Positions 6,892 to 15,354 of a stretch of DNA of 23,328 nt are shown piece after piece. Each line of letters starts with the position of its first letter. Within the stretch, counting starts at the first letter, position 1. The stretch lies in NCBI GenBank assembly GCA_905200265.1, contig CAJKJS010000002.1, positions 1-23,328 on the forward strand, read 5' to 3'. Made by a program: the position numbers and the translations under genes. The notes under the pieces are model-generated. The model ran no database searches and was not told where the DNA came from. It worked only from the letters and a program-made list of their open reading frames with translations. The stretch comes from an uncultured Oscillospiraceae bacterium (GTDB taxonomy: Bacteria; Bacillota; Clostridia; Oscillospirales; Acutalibacteraceae).

Positions 6892-8064
6892 TTACAGGCG
6901 GGCGACACCGGAAGTGCGGGCTGCTTGCGCGACAGCTTTCGCTACAGCGGGGGCCACCCGAGGATCAAACACCGACGGGATGATGTTCGTTTCACTGCGC
7001 TTCGATGGCTCGATCAAATCCGCCAGAGCATAGGCAGCCGCGACCTTCATAGCTTCGTTGATTTCCCGGGCGCGCACGTCCAGTGCACCTCGGAAAATTC
7101 CAGGGAAAGCCAGCAGGTTGTTAATTTGGTTGGGGGTATCACTGCGGCCCGTTCCCACAATGCGGGCGCCTGCCCTAAGGGCCTCTTGCGGGTCAATTTC
7201 AGGGGTGGGATTGGCACAGGCAAATACGATGGCGTCAGATGCCATGGTGCGAACCATATCGCCGGTCACACAATGCGGAGCGGAGAAACCCATCAGCACA
7301 TCGGCACCACACAGGACATCTGCCAGGGTACCGCTCAGCTTTTGCGGGTTGGTAATAGCAGCTAGTGCTTCCTGGGCGGGAGTCATATCGGCAAGGTCGG
7401 GTACCAGGGCCCCCTGACGGTCACAGACGATGACTTGCCCTATTCCCAGGTCCAGCAATAATTTGGTACAGGCCGTGCCTGCGGCCCCGGCCCCGTTGAC
7501 TACCACCCGCACATTGGCCGGGTCTTTGCCTACTACACGCAAGGCGTTGAGCAAAGCGGCAGCCGTAACCACAGCAGTGCCGTGCTGGTCATCGTGGAAT
7601 ACAGGAATATCCAGTCGCTGTTTTAACTTTTCTTCAATTTCAAAACAACGGGGGGCTGCAATATCTTCCAGATTGATACCGCCAAAAGAACCAGCTACCA
7701 GTTCGATCGTGCGCACAATTTCATCGGGGTCTTTGCTGCGAATGCACAGGGGGAAAGCATCGACGTTCCCAAATTTTTTAAATAAGGCGCATTTGCCTTC
7801 CATAACCGGCATGCCGGCTTCGGGACCAATATCTCCTAGCCCCAGCACGGCGGTACCATCGGTAACCACAGCTACCAAATCCCCCCGCCGGGTATAGGTG
7901 TAGCTTAGATCAGGATTATCCCGAATCGCTAGGCAAGGGGCGGCAACCCCTGGGGTATAGGCAGTGGAAAGCTCCTCAATGTTGGTAATCGGACAGGCGG
8001 CTTCCATACGAATTTTTCCTTTCCAGGCTTGGTGTTTTTCCAGCGCTAATTTGCTGTAATCCAT
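6892..8064 (-). CDS. Malic enzyme (oxaloacetate-decarboxylating malate dehydrogenase)
   Basis: This 390-residue protein is a short bacterial malic enzyme converting malate plus NAD(P)+ to pyruvate, CO2 and NAD(P)H in the cytosol. Family blocks are clear: AYTPGVAAPC near residues 35-44, VTDGTAVLGLGDIGPEAGMP, and the metal and substrate motif FHDDQHGTAVV with D158/D159. The dinucleotide-binding GAGAAG is at residues 191-196, and FACANPTPEI and RSDTPNQINNLLAFPG lie near the C-terminus. It lacks the C-terminal phosphotransacetylase-like domain of MaeB. Cofactor preference (NAD or NADP) is not decidable here. The start is supported by AGAGGAG 10 bases upstream. It is a single-gene unit, divergent from the fucosidase gene and convergent with cstA. 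A Lachnospiraceae- or Bacillus-type symbol such as ytsJ or maeA would be over-precise. Confidence 0.95.
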   Translation of the reverse strand: MDYSKLALEKHQAWKGKIRMEAACPITNIEELSTAYTPGVAAPCLAIRDNPDLSYTYTRRGDLVAVVTDGTAVLGLGDIGPEAGMPVMEGKCALFKKFGNVDAFPLCIRSKDPDEIVRTIELVAGSFGGINLEDIAAPRCFEIEEKLKQRLDIPVFHDDQHGTAVVTAAALLNALRVVGKDPANVRVVVNGAGAAGTACTKLLLDLGIGQVIVCDRQGALVPDLADMTPAQEALAAITNPQKLSGTLADVLCGADVLMGFSAPHCVTGDMVRTMASDAIVFACANPTPEIDPQEALRAGARIVGTGRSDTPNQINNLLAFPGIFRGALDVRAREINEAMKVAAAYALADLIEPSKRSETNIIPSVFDPRVAPAVAKAVAQAARTSGVARL

Positions 8065-8100
8065 AAAGCGATAACTCCTCTCACGACAGATTCTTCTTTT

Positions 8101-8129
8101 ATAGTAGCGCTTTTAAAAAGCAGGTGCAA
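8101..8129 (-). promoter_or_regulatory. Candidate promoter of the malic enzyme gene
   Basis: On the - strand TTGCAC (8124-8129) and TACTAT (8101-8106) are 17 bases apart, ~37 bases upstream of the start codon. The match to consensus is moderate. Confidence 0.4.
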
Positions 8130-8159
8130 TGAATTTATGTGGAGGACAAAAAATCCTAC

Positions 8160-8188
8160 TTGTCAAAGAAAAACCTCTTGTTTATAAT
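8160..8188 (+). promoter_or_regulatory. Sigma-A promoter of the fucosidase gene
   Basis: TTGTCA (8160-8165), a 17-base spacer and TATAAT (8183-8188) give a near-consensus promoter. Transcription would start near 8195, almost at the AAAGGAG ribosome binding site (8196-8202), so the 5' leader is very short. Confidence 0.82.
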
Positions 8189-8211
8189 GAAGCCGAAAGG
8201 AGTGGCCGAGT

Positions 8212-9699
8212 ATGGAAACAATGGATCATTTGCAAAAACGATTAGCACAGGTGGAGGCGGTAATTGCCCAGGGGCCTTTTCACGACGACTGGGAATCTCT
8301 GAGTGAGTTTGCGGTGCCCGCCTGGTACCGGAATGCCAAATTCGGGATTTTTATTCACTGGGGCGCTTATGCCGTGCCTGCGTTTGGGAATGAGTGGTAT
8401 CCCCGCAATATGTATCAGCAGGGAACACCGGAATTTGACCATCACCGTAAGGTATACGGACCGCAGGACCAGTTTGGATACCGCGACATCATCCCGCTAT
8501 TTAAAGCAGAAAAATTTGACGCGGCTGCTTGGGCGGATTTATTTAAGGAAGCCGGAGCGCGATTTGTCGTACCGGTGGCGGAGCATCATGACGGATTTGC
8601 CATGTACCGTACCGATTTATCCCACTGGAATGCGGCTGAAATGGGCCCGAAAAAGGATATTCTGGGGCTATTGAAAGAAGAACTGGAAAAACGCGCTATT
8701 GTGCTGGGGGCCTCCAGTCACCGTATGGAACACTACTGGTTCCTCAGCGGTGGATTGCAGTTTGAAAGCGATATACCGGTTGATGCCCCTTATGGCGATC
8801 TGTACTGGCCCACCCGGCCAGATCCCTTCCAAAACGGCGATATGCAGCAAACCCGCGGTATGCAGGTGGAAGAAGTCTTTATGCAGGACTGGCTAGCCCG
8901 CTGCTGCGAGTTAGTGGATCGGTATCGTCCCCAGCTGGTGTATTTTGACTGGTGGATTCAGGTGGAACCCATGAAACCGTACCTGAAAAAATTTGCGGCA
9001 TACTATTATAACCGGGCAAAAGAATGGGGCCGTCCGGCTGTTATCAATTATAAATTCGATGCATTTGGGTACCACACCGCAGTACCGGATATTGAACGGG
9101 GACAATTAGCAGCGATCTCTCCGGATTTCTGGCAGTGCGATACCAGCGTGGCGAAGAATTCCTGGTGCTATACGGAAGGGAACGAATACAAAACGCCCCG
9201 GGACATCTTGTGCGATTTGTGCGACATTTGCAGTAAAAACGGCTCCATGCTTTTAAACATTGGTCCCAAAGCGGATGGAACCATTCCCGAAGAAGATGCT
9301 CATATTTTGCGGCATATTGGCCGCTGGCTTCGAGAGAACGGAGAAGGCATTTACGATACGACTCACTGGAAAGTGTACGGAGAAGGTCCCACAGAGGTTA
9401 AAGAAGGGCACTTTACCGATACCTTGCGGGGCGAATTTACACCGGAAGATATTCGCTTTACCAGCAAAAATGGAGCGGTCTATGCGTTTGTACTCCGTTG
9501 GCCGGAAGATGGGGTTGTCAAGATCCACGCACTGCACAGCGGCGGAATGGAGGCGAAATTCCGCGGATTTGTACGGAAGGTTACCTTGTTGGCAACGGGC
9601 GAATCGCTGCCGTTTGAAGATGGCGAAGACGCGCTGATTATTCATGGGCCGCAGGGAACGAAAGAAGACCCGGTGGGATTGAAAATCGAAATTGATTAA
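8212..9699 (+). CDS. GH29 alpha-L-fucosidase, cytoplasmic
   Basis: This 495-residue enzyme belongs to glycoside hydrolase family 29. Visible family blocks are WYRNAKFGIFIHWGAYAVPA near residue 38, FKEAGARFVVPVAEHHDGFA with DLSHWNA (the substrate pocket His-His), and YFDWW at residues 244-248, where D246 is the expected nucleophile. NGSMLLNIGPKADGTIPEED is the conserved end of the catalytic barrel. Residues ~385-495 form a beta-sandwich tail. There is no signal peptide, so it should act on fucosylated oligosaccharides or glycosides already taken up. A conserved acid/base residue cannot be assigned by eye, which is normal for this family. It has its own strong promoter and a terminator right after the stop; no sugar transporter or fucose catabolic gene lies beside it. 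The ATG has AAAGGAG nine bases upstream. Confidence 0.93.
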   Translation: METMDHLQKRLAQVEAVIAQGPFHDDWESLSEFAVPAWYRNAKFGIFIHWGAYAVPAFGNEWYPRNMYQQGTPEFDHHRKVYGPQDQFGYRDIIPLFKAEKFDAAAWADLFKEAGARFVVPVAEHHDGFAMYRTDLSHWNAAEMGPKKDILGLLKEELEKRAIVLGASSHRMEHYWFLSGGLQFESDIPVDAPYGDLYWPTRPDPFQNGDMQQTRGMQVEEVFMQDWLARCCELVDRYRPQLVYFDWWIQVEPMKPYLKKFAAYYYNRAKEWGRPAVINYKFDAFGYHTAVPDIERGQLAAISPDFWQCDTSVAKNSWCYTEGNEYKTPRDILCDLCDICSKNGSMLLNIGPKADGTIPEEDAHILRHIGRWLRENGEGIYDTTHWKVYGEGPTEVKEGHFTDTLRGEFTPEDIRFTSKNGAVYAFVLRWPEDGVVKIHALHSGGMEAKFRGFVRKVTLLATGESLPFEDGEDALIIHGPQGTKEDPVGLKIEID

Positions 9700-9701
9700 A
9701 T

Positions 9702-9739
9702 AAAAAGGACGAAACCGAGCAATCGATTTCGTCCTTTTT
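9702..9739 (+). terminator. Rho-independent terminator of the fucosidase gene
   Basis: AAAAAGGACGAAA (9702-9714) pairs perfectly with TTTCGTCCTTTTT (9727-9739) around a 12-base loop. It starts three bases after the stop codon. Confidence 0.88.
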
Positions 9740-9770
9740 GCTGTGAAAAATGGTGCAGCAGGTTCTTGGT

Positions 9771-9808
9771 AAAAAATAAAAGCACCTAAAAAACAGGTGC
9801 TTTTATTT
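9771..9808 (-). terminator. Terminator of tRNA-Arg
   Basis: Reading on the - strand, AAATAAAAGCACCT (9808-9795) pairs with AGGTGCTTTTATTT (9787-9774) and is followed by a T-run to 9771. The stem begins at the CCA end of the tRNA. The inverted repeat is nearly symmetric and could also back up the fucosidase terminator on +. Confidence 0.85.
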
Positions 9809-9884
9809 GGCGCGCCCGAAGGGACTCGAACCCCTGACCTTCTGATTCGTAGTCAGACACTCTATCCAGCTGAGCTACGAGCGC
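9808..9884 (-). tRNA. tRNA-Arg (anticodon ACG), CCA encoded
   Basis: The 77-base - strand sequence folds as a standard cloverleaf. The acceptor GCGCTCG pairs with CGGGCGC (one T-G wobble), and the D arm is GCTCAGCTGGATAGAGT. The anticodon stem TCTGA/TCAGA holds the loop CTACGAA with anticodon ACG. The T arm contains GGTTCGAGTCC, followed by discriminator G and an encoded CCA. ACG (A34 presumably becoming inosine) reads CGU, CGC and CGA. It stands alone, with its own promoter and terminator, downstream of the GH13 gene on the same strand. Confidence 0.97.
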
Positions 9885-9911
9885 ATAAACTGTTTGTTTG
9901 ACAGCTTTATT

Positions 9912-9940
9912 ATTATAGCCCACAGTGGTAGAAATGTCAA
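9912..9940 (-). promoter_or_regulatory. Perfect-consensus promoter of tRNA-Arg
   Basis: On the - strand TTGACA (9935-9940), a 17-base spacer and TATAAT (9912-9917) match the sigma-A consensus at all twelve positions. The predicted start is near 9905, about 20 bases before the mature tRNA 5' end. It sits right after the GH13 stop codon. Confidence 0.88.
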
Positions 9941-9959
9941 GGGGTATTTCAAAAGTTTT

Positions 9960-11927
9960 TTATTCTTTTTCTGCTTTTTGGGGAAGTGTTGTCAAAGTAT
10001 GAGAAGCCGATTCCGGCGGGACGGTCAGATCAACAGCCGATTCATCGGATTTTATTTCTTCTGCTTCCTCGTCATCATCTTCGCCTTTTACAGAACGAAC
10101 CATAACAAGGCAAGATAAAGGCGGCAGGCAACCATTTTCATCCCGTTCTCCCAAAAGCGTACGGCTTTCGCCCCACCAGGGAGCTACCGGAATATCAGCA
10201 GGTTCATGTCCGGCATTAACAGCAATCATCAATTCCTGACCGGCGCCGCGGCGCAAATAGGAAATGGTATGGCCATAGGCCATCAGCGGTTCAAAACTGC
10301 CGTCCCGCAGGCAAGGTAAGCTTTTCCGCAAAGTACCCAGTTGGCGGTACCAATCCAGCAGTTCCTGATTTTCCTGGCCCCAAGGGTAGCACGTGCGGTT
10401 AAACGGATCACGGTAGCCTTCTACACCGGCTTCATCACCGTAATAAATGCAGGGAACACCGGGTAGGGTATACTGCATAACGGAAGCCAGTTTCATCAGC
10501 GTAATGCCCCGGCTGTACTGTTCTGGCGTCATGTGGGTAACACTCTGCCAGTCCCGGCCCCGGTTCCCGGCCGGCTCTCCGGCCAAAGCCGTAATGGCCC
10601 GGTCGGTGTCGTGGGTGCCAATGTGGTTCATCAAAATACGAATCACATGCGGCGGGTAGTTTTCCAGTACATTCAGGATGATCTCCATCATATCCGACGG
10701 GTTACCGCCTCGCAAAAAGCCAAGAATGGCGTCACGGAACGGATAGTTCATCACGGAATCCAGCTGACCGCCCAATAAATACCGGCGGCGTACCCCATAA
10801 GCCGATTTATTGCTGGCATCTTCCCAAACTTCACCCAGCACAATTGCTTGGGGATCTTCCGCTTTAGCGGCGGCATTAAAGTGATCAAGGAAGGCATCCG
10901 GCAGTTCGTCGGCAACATCCAGCCGCCAAGCCGATGCTCCACGGTGTAGCCACGTGCGGCAAATACCATGTTCCCCGTTGATATAGGCATCAAATGAGGG
11001 ATTTGTTTCGTCTACATTGGGCAACGTGGGAAATCCCCACCAGCAGTTATACTGGTTGGGCCACTGAGAAAACGAGTACCACGAGTAATAGGGGCTGTCC
11101 TGCGATTGGCAGGCGCCAGGAGTGGGGTACCGGTTTTCTTTGTTGAAATAGATACTATCGCTACCTGTGTGGCTGAACACCCCATCAAGCATCAAACGTA
11201 TACCAAAAGACTTGGCACAGTTTGCCAACCGTTTGAAGTCATCAACGGTGCCAAGAATCGGATCGATGTTTTCATAATTAGCGGTGTCGTACCGATGGTT
11301 CGAGTGGGACTCGAAAATGGGGTTTAAATACAGGCACGTGACCCCTAATTCTTTCAGGTACGGCAATTTTTCTTCAATGCCCCGCAAGTCGCCGCCAAAG
11401 AAATCTTTGTTGAGCACTTCGCCTCGTTCATTGGGACGCCATTCGGGTTCTTCCAACCAGTCGGCATGGCCGTGCCGGTCGGACGGCACATTTTCTTTTT
11501 TGATTCCCGAAGAGGCAAAGCGGTCGGGGAAAATCTGATACATAATCCCGCCAGCCGGCCAATCCGGAGACGTGTAGTCGTGACGGTAGACCGTGAGCTG
11601 CCAGCGTTCCATACCGCCTAAAACAGCTTCGCCTCCCTGTACGCGGGACAGGCGCATGGTACCGCTCCAGGTTAAAATTTCAAAATAGTAGAAATATAGA
11701 CCTGGGGTTTTGGGGGTATAGTCACATTCCCACCATTCGTTGCTGGCGTCTTGCTGGCCGCACCAAAACATGGAATCGCGGCACACGGGGCCGTTATCGT
11801 TTTCCATGCACAAATAGGCGCCGGTAACCCGCAGGTTGCGCGGCAGGTTGATTTTAAAATGAATATTCGTTCCATCGGCAACTGCCCCGGTGGGACAGCG
11901 GTAGATCGGGCTGCGCGAATTAAACAT
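9960..11927 (-). CDS. GH13 neopullulanase / cyclomaltodextrinase-type glycosidase
   Basis: This 655-residue enzyme has an N-terminal beta domain (about residues 1-125, CBM34-like) followed by a GH13 barrel starting at GGIMYQIFPDRFASSG. The four GH13 regions are present: DGVFSHTG (region I), GASAWRLDVADELP with nucleophile D337 (II), VLGEVWED with acid/base E366 (III), and NHIGTHDTDR with D440 (IV). LPGVPCIYYGDEAGVEGYRDP is also typical of this subgroup. Without a signal peptide it should hydrolyse maltodextrins, pullulan or cyclodextrins inside the cell. After the C-terminal beta domain (about residue 610) comes an unusual ~45-residue acidic, low-complexity tail. It lies downstream of glgP on the same strand, 80 bases away with a terminator between; no convincing promoter of its own is seen. 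AAAGGAA precedes the ATG. Confidence 0.93.
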   Translation of the reverse strand: MFNSRSPIYRCPTGAVADGTNIHFKINLPRNLRVTGAYLCMENDNGPVCRDSMFWCGQQDASNEWWECDYTPKTPGLYFYYFEILTWSGTMRLSRVQGGEAVLGGMERWQLTVYRHDYTSPDWPAGGIMYQIFPDRFASSGIKKENVPSDRHGHADWLEEPEWRPNERGEVLNKDFFGGDLRGIEEKLPYLKELGVTCLYLNPIFESHSNHRYDTANYENIDPILGTVDDFKRLANCAKSFGIRLMLDGVFSHTGSDSIYFNKENRYPTPGACQSQDSPYYSWYSFSQWPNQYNCWWGFPTLPNVDETNPSFDAYINGEHGICRTWLHRGASAWRLDVADELPDAFLDHFNAAAKAEDPQAIVLGEVWEDASNKSAYGVRRRYLLGGQLDSVMNYPFRDAILGFLRGGNPSDMMEIILNVLENYPPHVIRILMNHIGTHDTDRAITALAGEPAGNRGRDWQSVTHMTPEQYSRGITLMKLASVMQYTLPGVPCIYYGDEAGVEGYRDPFNRTCYPWGQENQELLDWYRQLGTLRKSLPCLRDGSFEPLMAYGHTISYLRRGAGQELMIAVNAGHEPADIPVAPWWGESRTLLGERDENGCLPPLSCLVMVRSVKGEDDDEEAEEIKSDESAVDLTVPPESASHTLTTLPQKAEKE

Positions 11928-11961
11928 GATTACGTCATTCCTTTACTATACGGAAATAGAG

Positions 11962-11991
11962 AAAAGGCGGCTTGAGATCAGGCCGCCTTTT
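11962..11991 (-). terminator. Terminator between glgP and the GH13 gene
   Basis: AAAAGGCGGC (11962-11971) and GCCGCCTTTT (11982-11991) pair perfectly around a 10-base loop. Read on -, the stem ends in TTTT, 17 bases after the glgP stop. Read-through would be needed for glgP and the GH13 gene to form one operon. Confidence 0.78.
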
Positions 11992-12007
11992 ATGGAATCA
12001 GGAGAGC

Positions 12008-14431
12008 TTATTCCTTTTCCGTATCGTCCGGAATGGGAGAAGCAAACCAGATATTATCCGCATACTCGCGAATGGCGCGGTCCGCCGCAAAAATACCGGC
12101 ATGAGCGGTATTGATCAGACCCATACGCGTCCAGGTTGTGGGATCGGAACGGTAGAGGTTCTGGGCTTTCTTCTGCGCCGTGCTGTACGATTCAAAGTCG
12201 GCCATGACCATATACGGGTCAGAACTGGTGAGCGAACGATAAATTTCATCGAAGTTCACACCGCCAATACCACGGTTGACTTCTTCAATCGCTTTGCGAA
12301 TGACAGGGTTATTATCGACATAGACCCGGGGGTTATACCCGCGTTTGAGGGAATTGACTTCCGGTGTCGTCAAACCAAACAAGAACATATTTTCACTGCC
12401 CACGGCGTCGTGGATTTCCACGTTAGCGCCGTCCAGTGTACCCAGCGTCAAAGCCGAGTTGATCATGAACTTCATGTTCGACGTACCACTGGCTTCTGTA
12501 CCGGCCAGGGAAATCTGTTCACTGATTTCGGCGGCAGGAATCATCAATTCTGCCAGAGAAACCGAGTAATTTTCCATGAACACGACTTTTAGCTTCTGGT
12601 TGACACGCGGGTCGTTGTTAATTACATTGCCCAGTGTAACGATGAAGCGGATCATTTGTTTGGCAAAATGATACCCCGGCGCACTCTTAGCCCCAAAGAA
12701 ATAGGTATGGGGTACATAATCAGCCTGAGGATTCTCACGCAGCCACTGGTATTCGGCCAGGATGTGCAGTGCATTCATGTGCTGGCGCTTATATTCGTGC
12801 ATGCGCTTAACCTGTACATCAAAAATGGAATTGGGGTCCAAAGTAATGCCATTGGCCTTTTTCACATACGCGGCCAGCTTTTCCTTATTTGCCCGCTTAA
12901 TTTCCTGCATGCGGCTGAGAACCGAAGCATCGTTCTGATAGGGCAGTAGTTTCTCCAGCTCGGAAGCATCATAGATATAGCCTTCGCCAATCAGTTCCGT
13001 AATCAAAGCGGCCAATTCCGGGTTTGCCTGATTGAGCCAACGGCGATGGGCAATGCCGTTCGTAACATTCGTGAACTTTTGCGGCATTACCGTATAGAAA
13101 TCGTGGAACACCGAATCTTTCAGAATTTCGCTGTGCAGCGCCGAAACACCGTTTACATGGTGGCTGCTGAGCACAGCCAGATTGGCCATTTTGACATAAC
13201 CATCATTAAGAGGTGCCATACGGCCTACTTTATAACCATCTACGCCGCGGGCATGCATTTCGGCACAGAAACGGCGGTTAATTTCTTCCACAATCTGATA
13301 TACACGGGGCAGGTGGAATTTGAACAGATCCACACCCCAACATTCCAGTGCTTCGGCCATAACCGTATGGTTGGTATAACCTACCGTGCGAGTAACAATA
13401 TCCCAAGCGTTGTCCCAACCATAGCCGCATTCATCAAGCATAATACGCATCATTTCCGGAATAACCAGAACCGGGTGCGTATCGTTCAGATGAATAGCCG
13501 CACACTCAGGGAGATCGTCCAGCGAAGCATGGTGAAGCAAATGACGGCGAATAATATCCTGAATCGTAGCCGATACCAGGAAGTACTGCTGCATCAGGCG
13601 CAGGCTCTTACCTTCGGCATGGTTGTCTTCGGGATACAGAACTTTGGTAATCACTTCCGCCATAGCTTCCCGTTCCATGGCGCGCATATAATTACCGGAG
13701 TTGAAAAGCCCCATATCAAACGTAGCGGCGTCGGCCTTCCACAAACGCAGCCGTGCAACGCCCTTGCCATCTTTACCGGCAATATACATGTCGTACGGAG
13801 TTGCCGTCAGGGCCGTGTAATCCTTGTGACGGGTTACATGGAAGTTGTTATCCCAGGTTTCTTCAATGTGACCGTCCAAACGAACTTCCACCGCCGATTC
13901 GGGCACTTCCTGCATCCACACACGGCCACCGGGCAGCCAGAAGTCGGGCAGTTCGGTTTGCCAACCTTCCACCAGTTTCTGGCGGAAAATACCGTATTCA
14001 TACCGCAAGCTGTAGCCCATGGCACTGTATCCCTGGGAAGCCAGGCCGTCCAGGAAACAGGCGGCCAACCGGCCCAGTCCCCCGTTGCCCAAACCGGCAT
14101 CGGGTTCCTGCTCAAACAAGTTATCCAGTTTTACATCCAGTGCACTCAACGCACTACGGAAGGTTTCTTCCAAATTCAGATTGAAAAGGGTGTTGCGCAG
14201 GGAACGGCCCAGCAGGAATTCCATACATAAATAGTATACGCATTTCGTGCCGGCTTCGTTTGCCTTTTTGCGCAGTTCACTGTAACGACACACCATTTGA
14301 TCCCGCAGAATCAGGGCGCAGGCCTTATAAAACTGTTCGTCAGTCGCATTTTCCGGGCTGACGCCGAAGTTGTGGGAAAGCTTATCCACAATCATGGTTT
14401 TGACCTGAGAAGATGTGAGGTCAAATTTCAT
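12008..14431 (-). CDS. glgP: Glycogen/starch/maltodextrin phosphorylase
   Basis: This 807-residue protein is a GT35 alpha-glucan phosphorylase that releases glucose-1-phosphate from alpha-1,4-glucan ends. Its length is that of the family. Visible blocks are DAGLGNGGLGRLAACFLDGLA near the N-terminus, AIHLNDTHPVLVIPE, TNHTVMAEALECW, RMHEYKRQHMN, and the PLP site EASGTSNMKFMINSALTLGT with the Schiff-base lysine at K654. The start is set at the ATG at 14431 because GGAGGG lies nine bases ahead; an in-frame ATG at 14470 would add 13 unlikely residues and has no ribosome binding site. It is transcribed from a good promoter at 14570-14598. With the neighbouring GH13 hydrolase it forms a glycogen or dextrin breakdown pair. 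Glycogen versus maltodextrin preference cannot be told from sequence. Confidence 0.96.
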   Translation of the reverse strand: MKFDLTSSQVKTMIVDKLSHNFGVSPENATDEQFYKACALILRDQMVCRYSELRKKANEAGTKCVYYLCMEFLLGRSLRNTLFNLNLEETFRSALSALDVKLDNLFEQEPDAGLGNGGLGRLAACFLDGLASQGYSAMGYSLRYEYGIFRQKLVEGWQTELPDFWLPGGRVWMQEVPESAVEVRLDGHIEETWDNNFHVTRHKDYTALTATPYDMYIAGKDGKGVARLRLWKADAATFDMGLFNSGNYMRAMEREAMAEVITKVLYPEDNHAEGKSLRLMQQYFLVSATIQDIIRRHLLHHASLDDLPECAAIHLNDTHPVLVIPEMMRIMLDECGYGWDNAWDIVTRTVGYTNHTVMAEALECWGVDLFKFHLPRVYQIVEEINRRFCAEMHARGVDGYKVGRMAPLNDGYVKMANLAVLSSHHVNGVSALHSEILKDSVFHDFYTVMPQKFTNVTNGIAHRRWLNQANPELAALITELIGEGYIYDASELEKLLPYQNDASVLSRMQEIKRANKEKLAAYVKKANGITLDPNSIFDVQVKRMHEYKRQHMNALHILAEYQWLRENPQADYVPHTYFFGAKSAPGYHFAKQMIRFIVTLGNVINNDPRVNQKLKVVFMENYSVSLAELMIPAAEISEQISLAGTEASGTSNMKFMINSALTLGTLDGANVEIHDAVGSENMFLFGLTTPEVNSLKRGYNPRVYVDNNPVIRKAIEEVNRGIGGVNFDEIYRSLTSSDPYMVMADFESYSTAQKKAQNLYRSDPTTWTRMGLINTAHAGIFAADRAIREYADNIWFASPIPDDTEKE

Positions 14432-14569
14432 AGCAATACCCTCCATATAAATAGGTTTGTCATTCCACATATTTAAAGAAAGTGGAATATAAAAAAATCA
14501 TAAATGGTGAAAAACAATAGAGAAAATAAAAAAATCTGCACGAATTGCGTCCATACAGACCTATAGCTA

Positions 14570-14598
14570 AGTATAACGGTTTTTCCTCAGATTGGCAA
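14570..14598 (-). promoter_or_regulatory. Promoter of glgP
   Basis: On the - strand TTGCCA (14593-14598), a 17-base spacer and TATACT (14570-14575) form a good sigma-A promoter. It gives an untranslated leader of roughly 130 bases before the glgP start. Confidence 0.7.
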
Positions 14599-14667
14599 GG
14601 AAAAAACTGGAAGAAGGAAATTTTCGTTATTTTGCTTAGGAAAACGTTTTTTTCCTTGTAACGGGGC

Positions 14668-14696
14668 TTTTCACCCGTGCTCAAATGCCGTATAAT
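14668..14696 (+). promoter_or_regulatory. Candidate promoter of zapA
   Basis: A perfect -10 TATAAT (14691-14696) is preceded, 17 bases upstream, by TTTTCA (14668-14673), a four-of-six match to the -35 consensus. Confidence 0.6.
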
Positions 14697-14747
14697 AAGA
14701 AATGAAAACAGAGGGAGATCATTCCCCGGAAAAGGACGGGAGCTGTT

Positions 14748-15257
14748 ATGAGCAAAAACAAGGTCAAACTGAATATTTGCGGGATCTCCTGCGCTTTGTT
14801 GACGGAAGATGAGCAGGAATATGTGGTAAAAGTAGGAAAAGAAGTGGAGAACGCCATTTTGTCGCTCACAACAAATAATGAAGGTGTTTCCCTGGTGAAA
14901 GCGGCTGTGGTAACGGCCCTGAGTTACTGCGACGAAAAACATAAGCAAGAAGAGCTGACCGAAGGGATGCGTGCCCAGGTGCGGGATTATTTGAGCGATT
15001 CGTCCCGGGCCCGGATGGAAGCGGACGAAGCACGGAAAGAAATTGAACATTTGAAAAAGGAAATCCAAACACTGCGTGCGCGGTTAACGGAAGAACAGAA
15101 AAAAGAGGACAGCGGTGAAGAAGCGGACGTACCGGTGAAGAAAACAAACGGCGATACCCCTGCACCGGTTCACGGCAGTTTTTACAATCCTTTGCACCGG
15201 GATATTACGCCGGAACAAGAAGGATTTATGAGCTTTTTTGAAAAAAAGGAAGAATAA
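14748..15257 (+). CDS. zapA: Cell division protein ZapA
   Basis: This 169-residue protein has the ZapA fold at its N-terminus: KVKLNICGISCALLTEDEQE followed by YVVKVGKEVENAI, then a helix to about residue 70. Residues ~70-125 are a long charged coiled coil (DEARKEIEHLKKEIQTL). The C-terminus is a flexible tail ending in HRDITPEQEGFMSFFEKKEE. ZapA crosslinks FtsZ filaments at the division site in the cytoplasm. It is longer than the ~85-110-residue canonical ZapA because of the tail, which is common in Clostridia. It precedes the U32 gene on the same strand, an association I regard as frequent in Clostridia from memory. The ATG has GGACGGGAG upstream. Confidence 0.88.
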   Translation: MSKNKVKLNICGISCALLTEDEQEYVVKVGKEVENAILSLTTNNEGVSLVKAAVVTALSYCDEKHKQEELTEGMRAQVRDYLSDSSRARMEADEARKEIEHLKKEIQTLRARLTEEQKKEDSGEEADVPVKKTNGDTPAPVHGSFYNPLHRDITPEQEGFMSFFEKKEE

Positions 15258-15277
15258 AAGCCGTCCCGTTTTGTGAA

Positions 15278-15324
15278 GACAATTTCTGCCCTACAGGGAG
15301 CCCCTGCAGGGCAGAAATTTTGTC
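15278..15324 (+). terminator. Strong hairpin between zapA and the U32 gene
   Basis: AATTTCTGCCCT (15281-15292) pairs perfectly with AGGGCAGAAATT (15308-15319), with an inner CAGGG/CCCTG stem. Only a short T-run (TTTT) follows, so it may be a weak or partial terminator, or an mRNA processing structure inside a zapA-U32 operon. Confidence 0.55.
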
Positions 15325-15354
15325 CGGCTTTTTGGAGAAAGGAGTTTGTCCCGG

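Larger units (their letters stand above)
14432..14747. other. Divergent intergenic region between glgP and zapA
   Basis: These 316 bases hold the glgP promoter and its AT-rich leader on the - strand and the zapA promoter on the + strand. I see no conserved RNA structure or convincing small gene in it. An open frame covering much of it on the - strand is an AT-rich, phenylalanine-rich shadow. Confidence 0.6.

Noticed and set aside
13046..14230. Open frame on the + strand inside glgP (394 codons)
   Set aside because: Antisense shadow of a conserved enzyme; no ribosome binding site or recognisable domain.
14432..14470. Upstream ATG at 14470 for glgP
   Set aside because: The 13 added residues include the glgP ribosome binding site region; GGAGGG is correctly spaced for the ATG at 14431.
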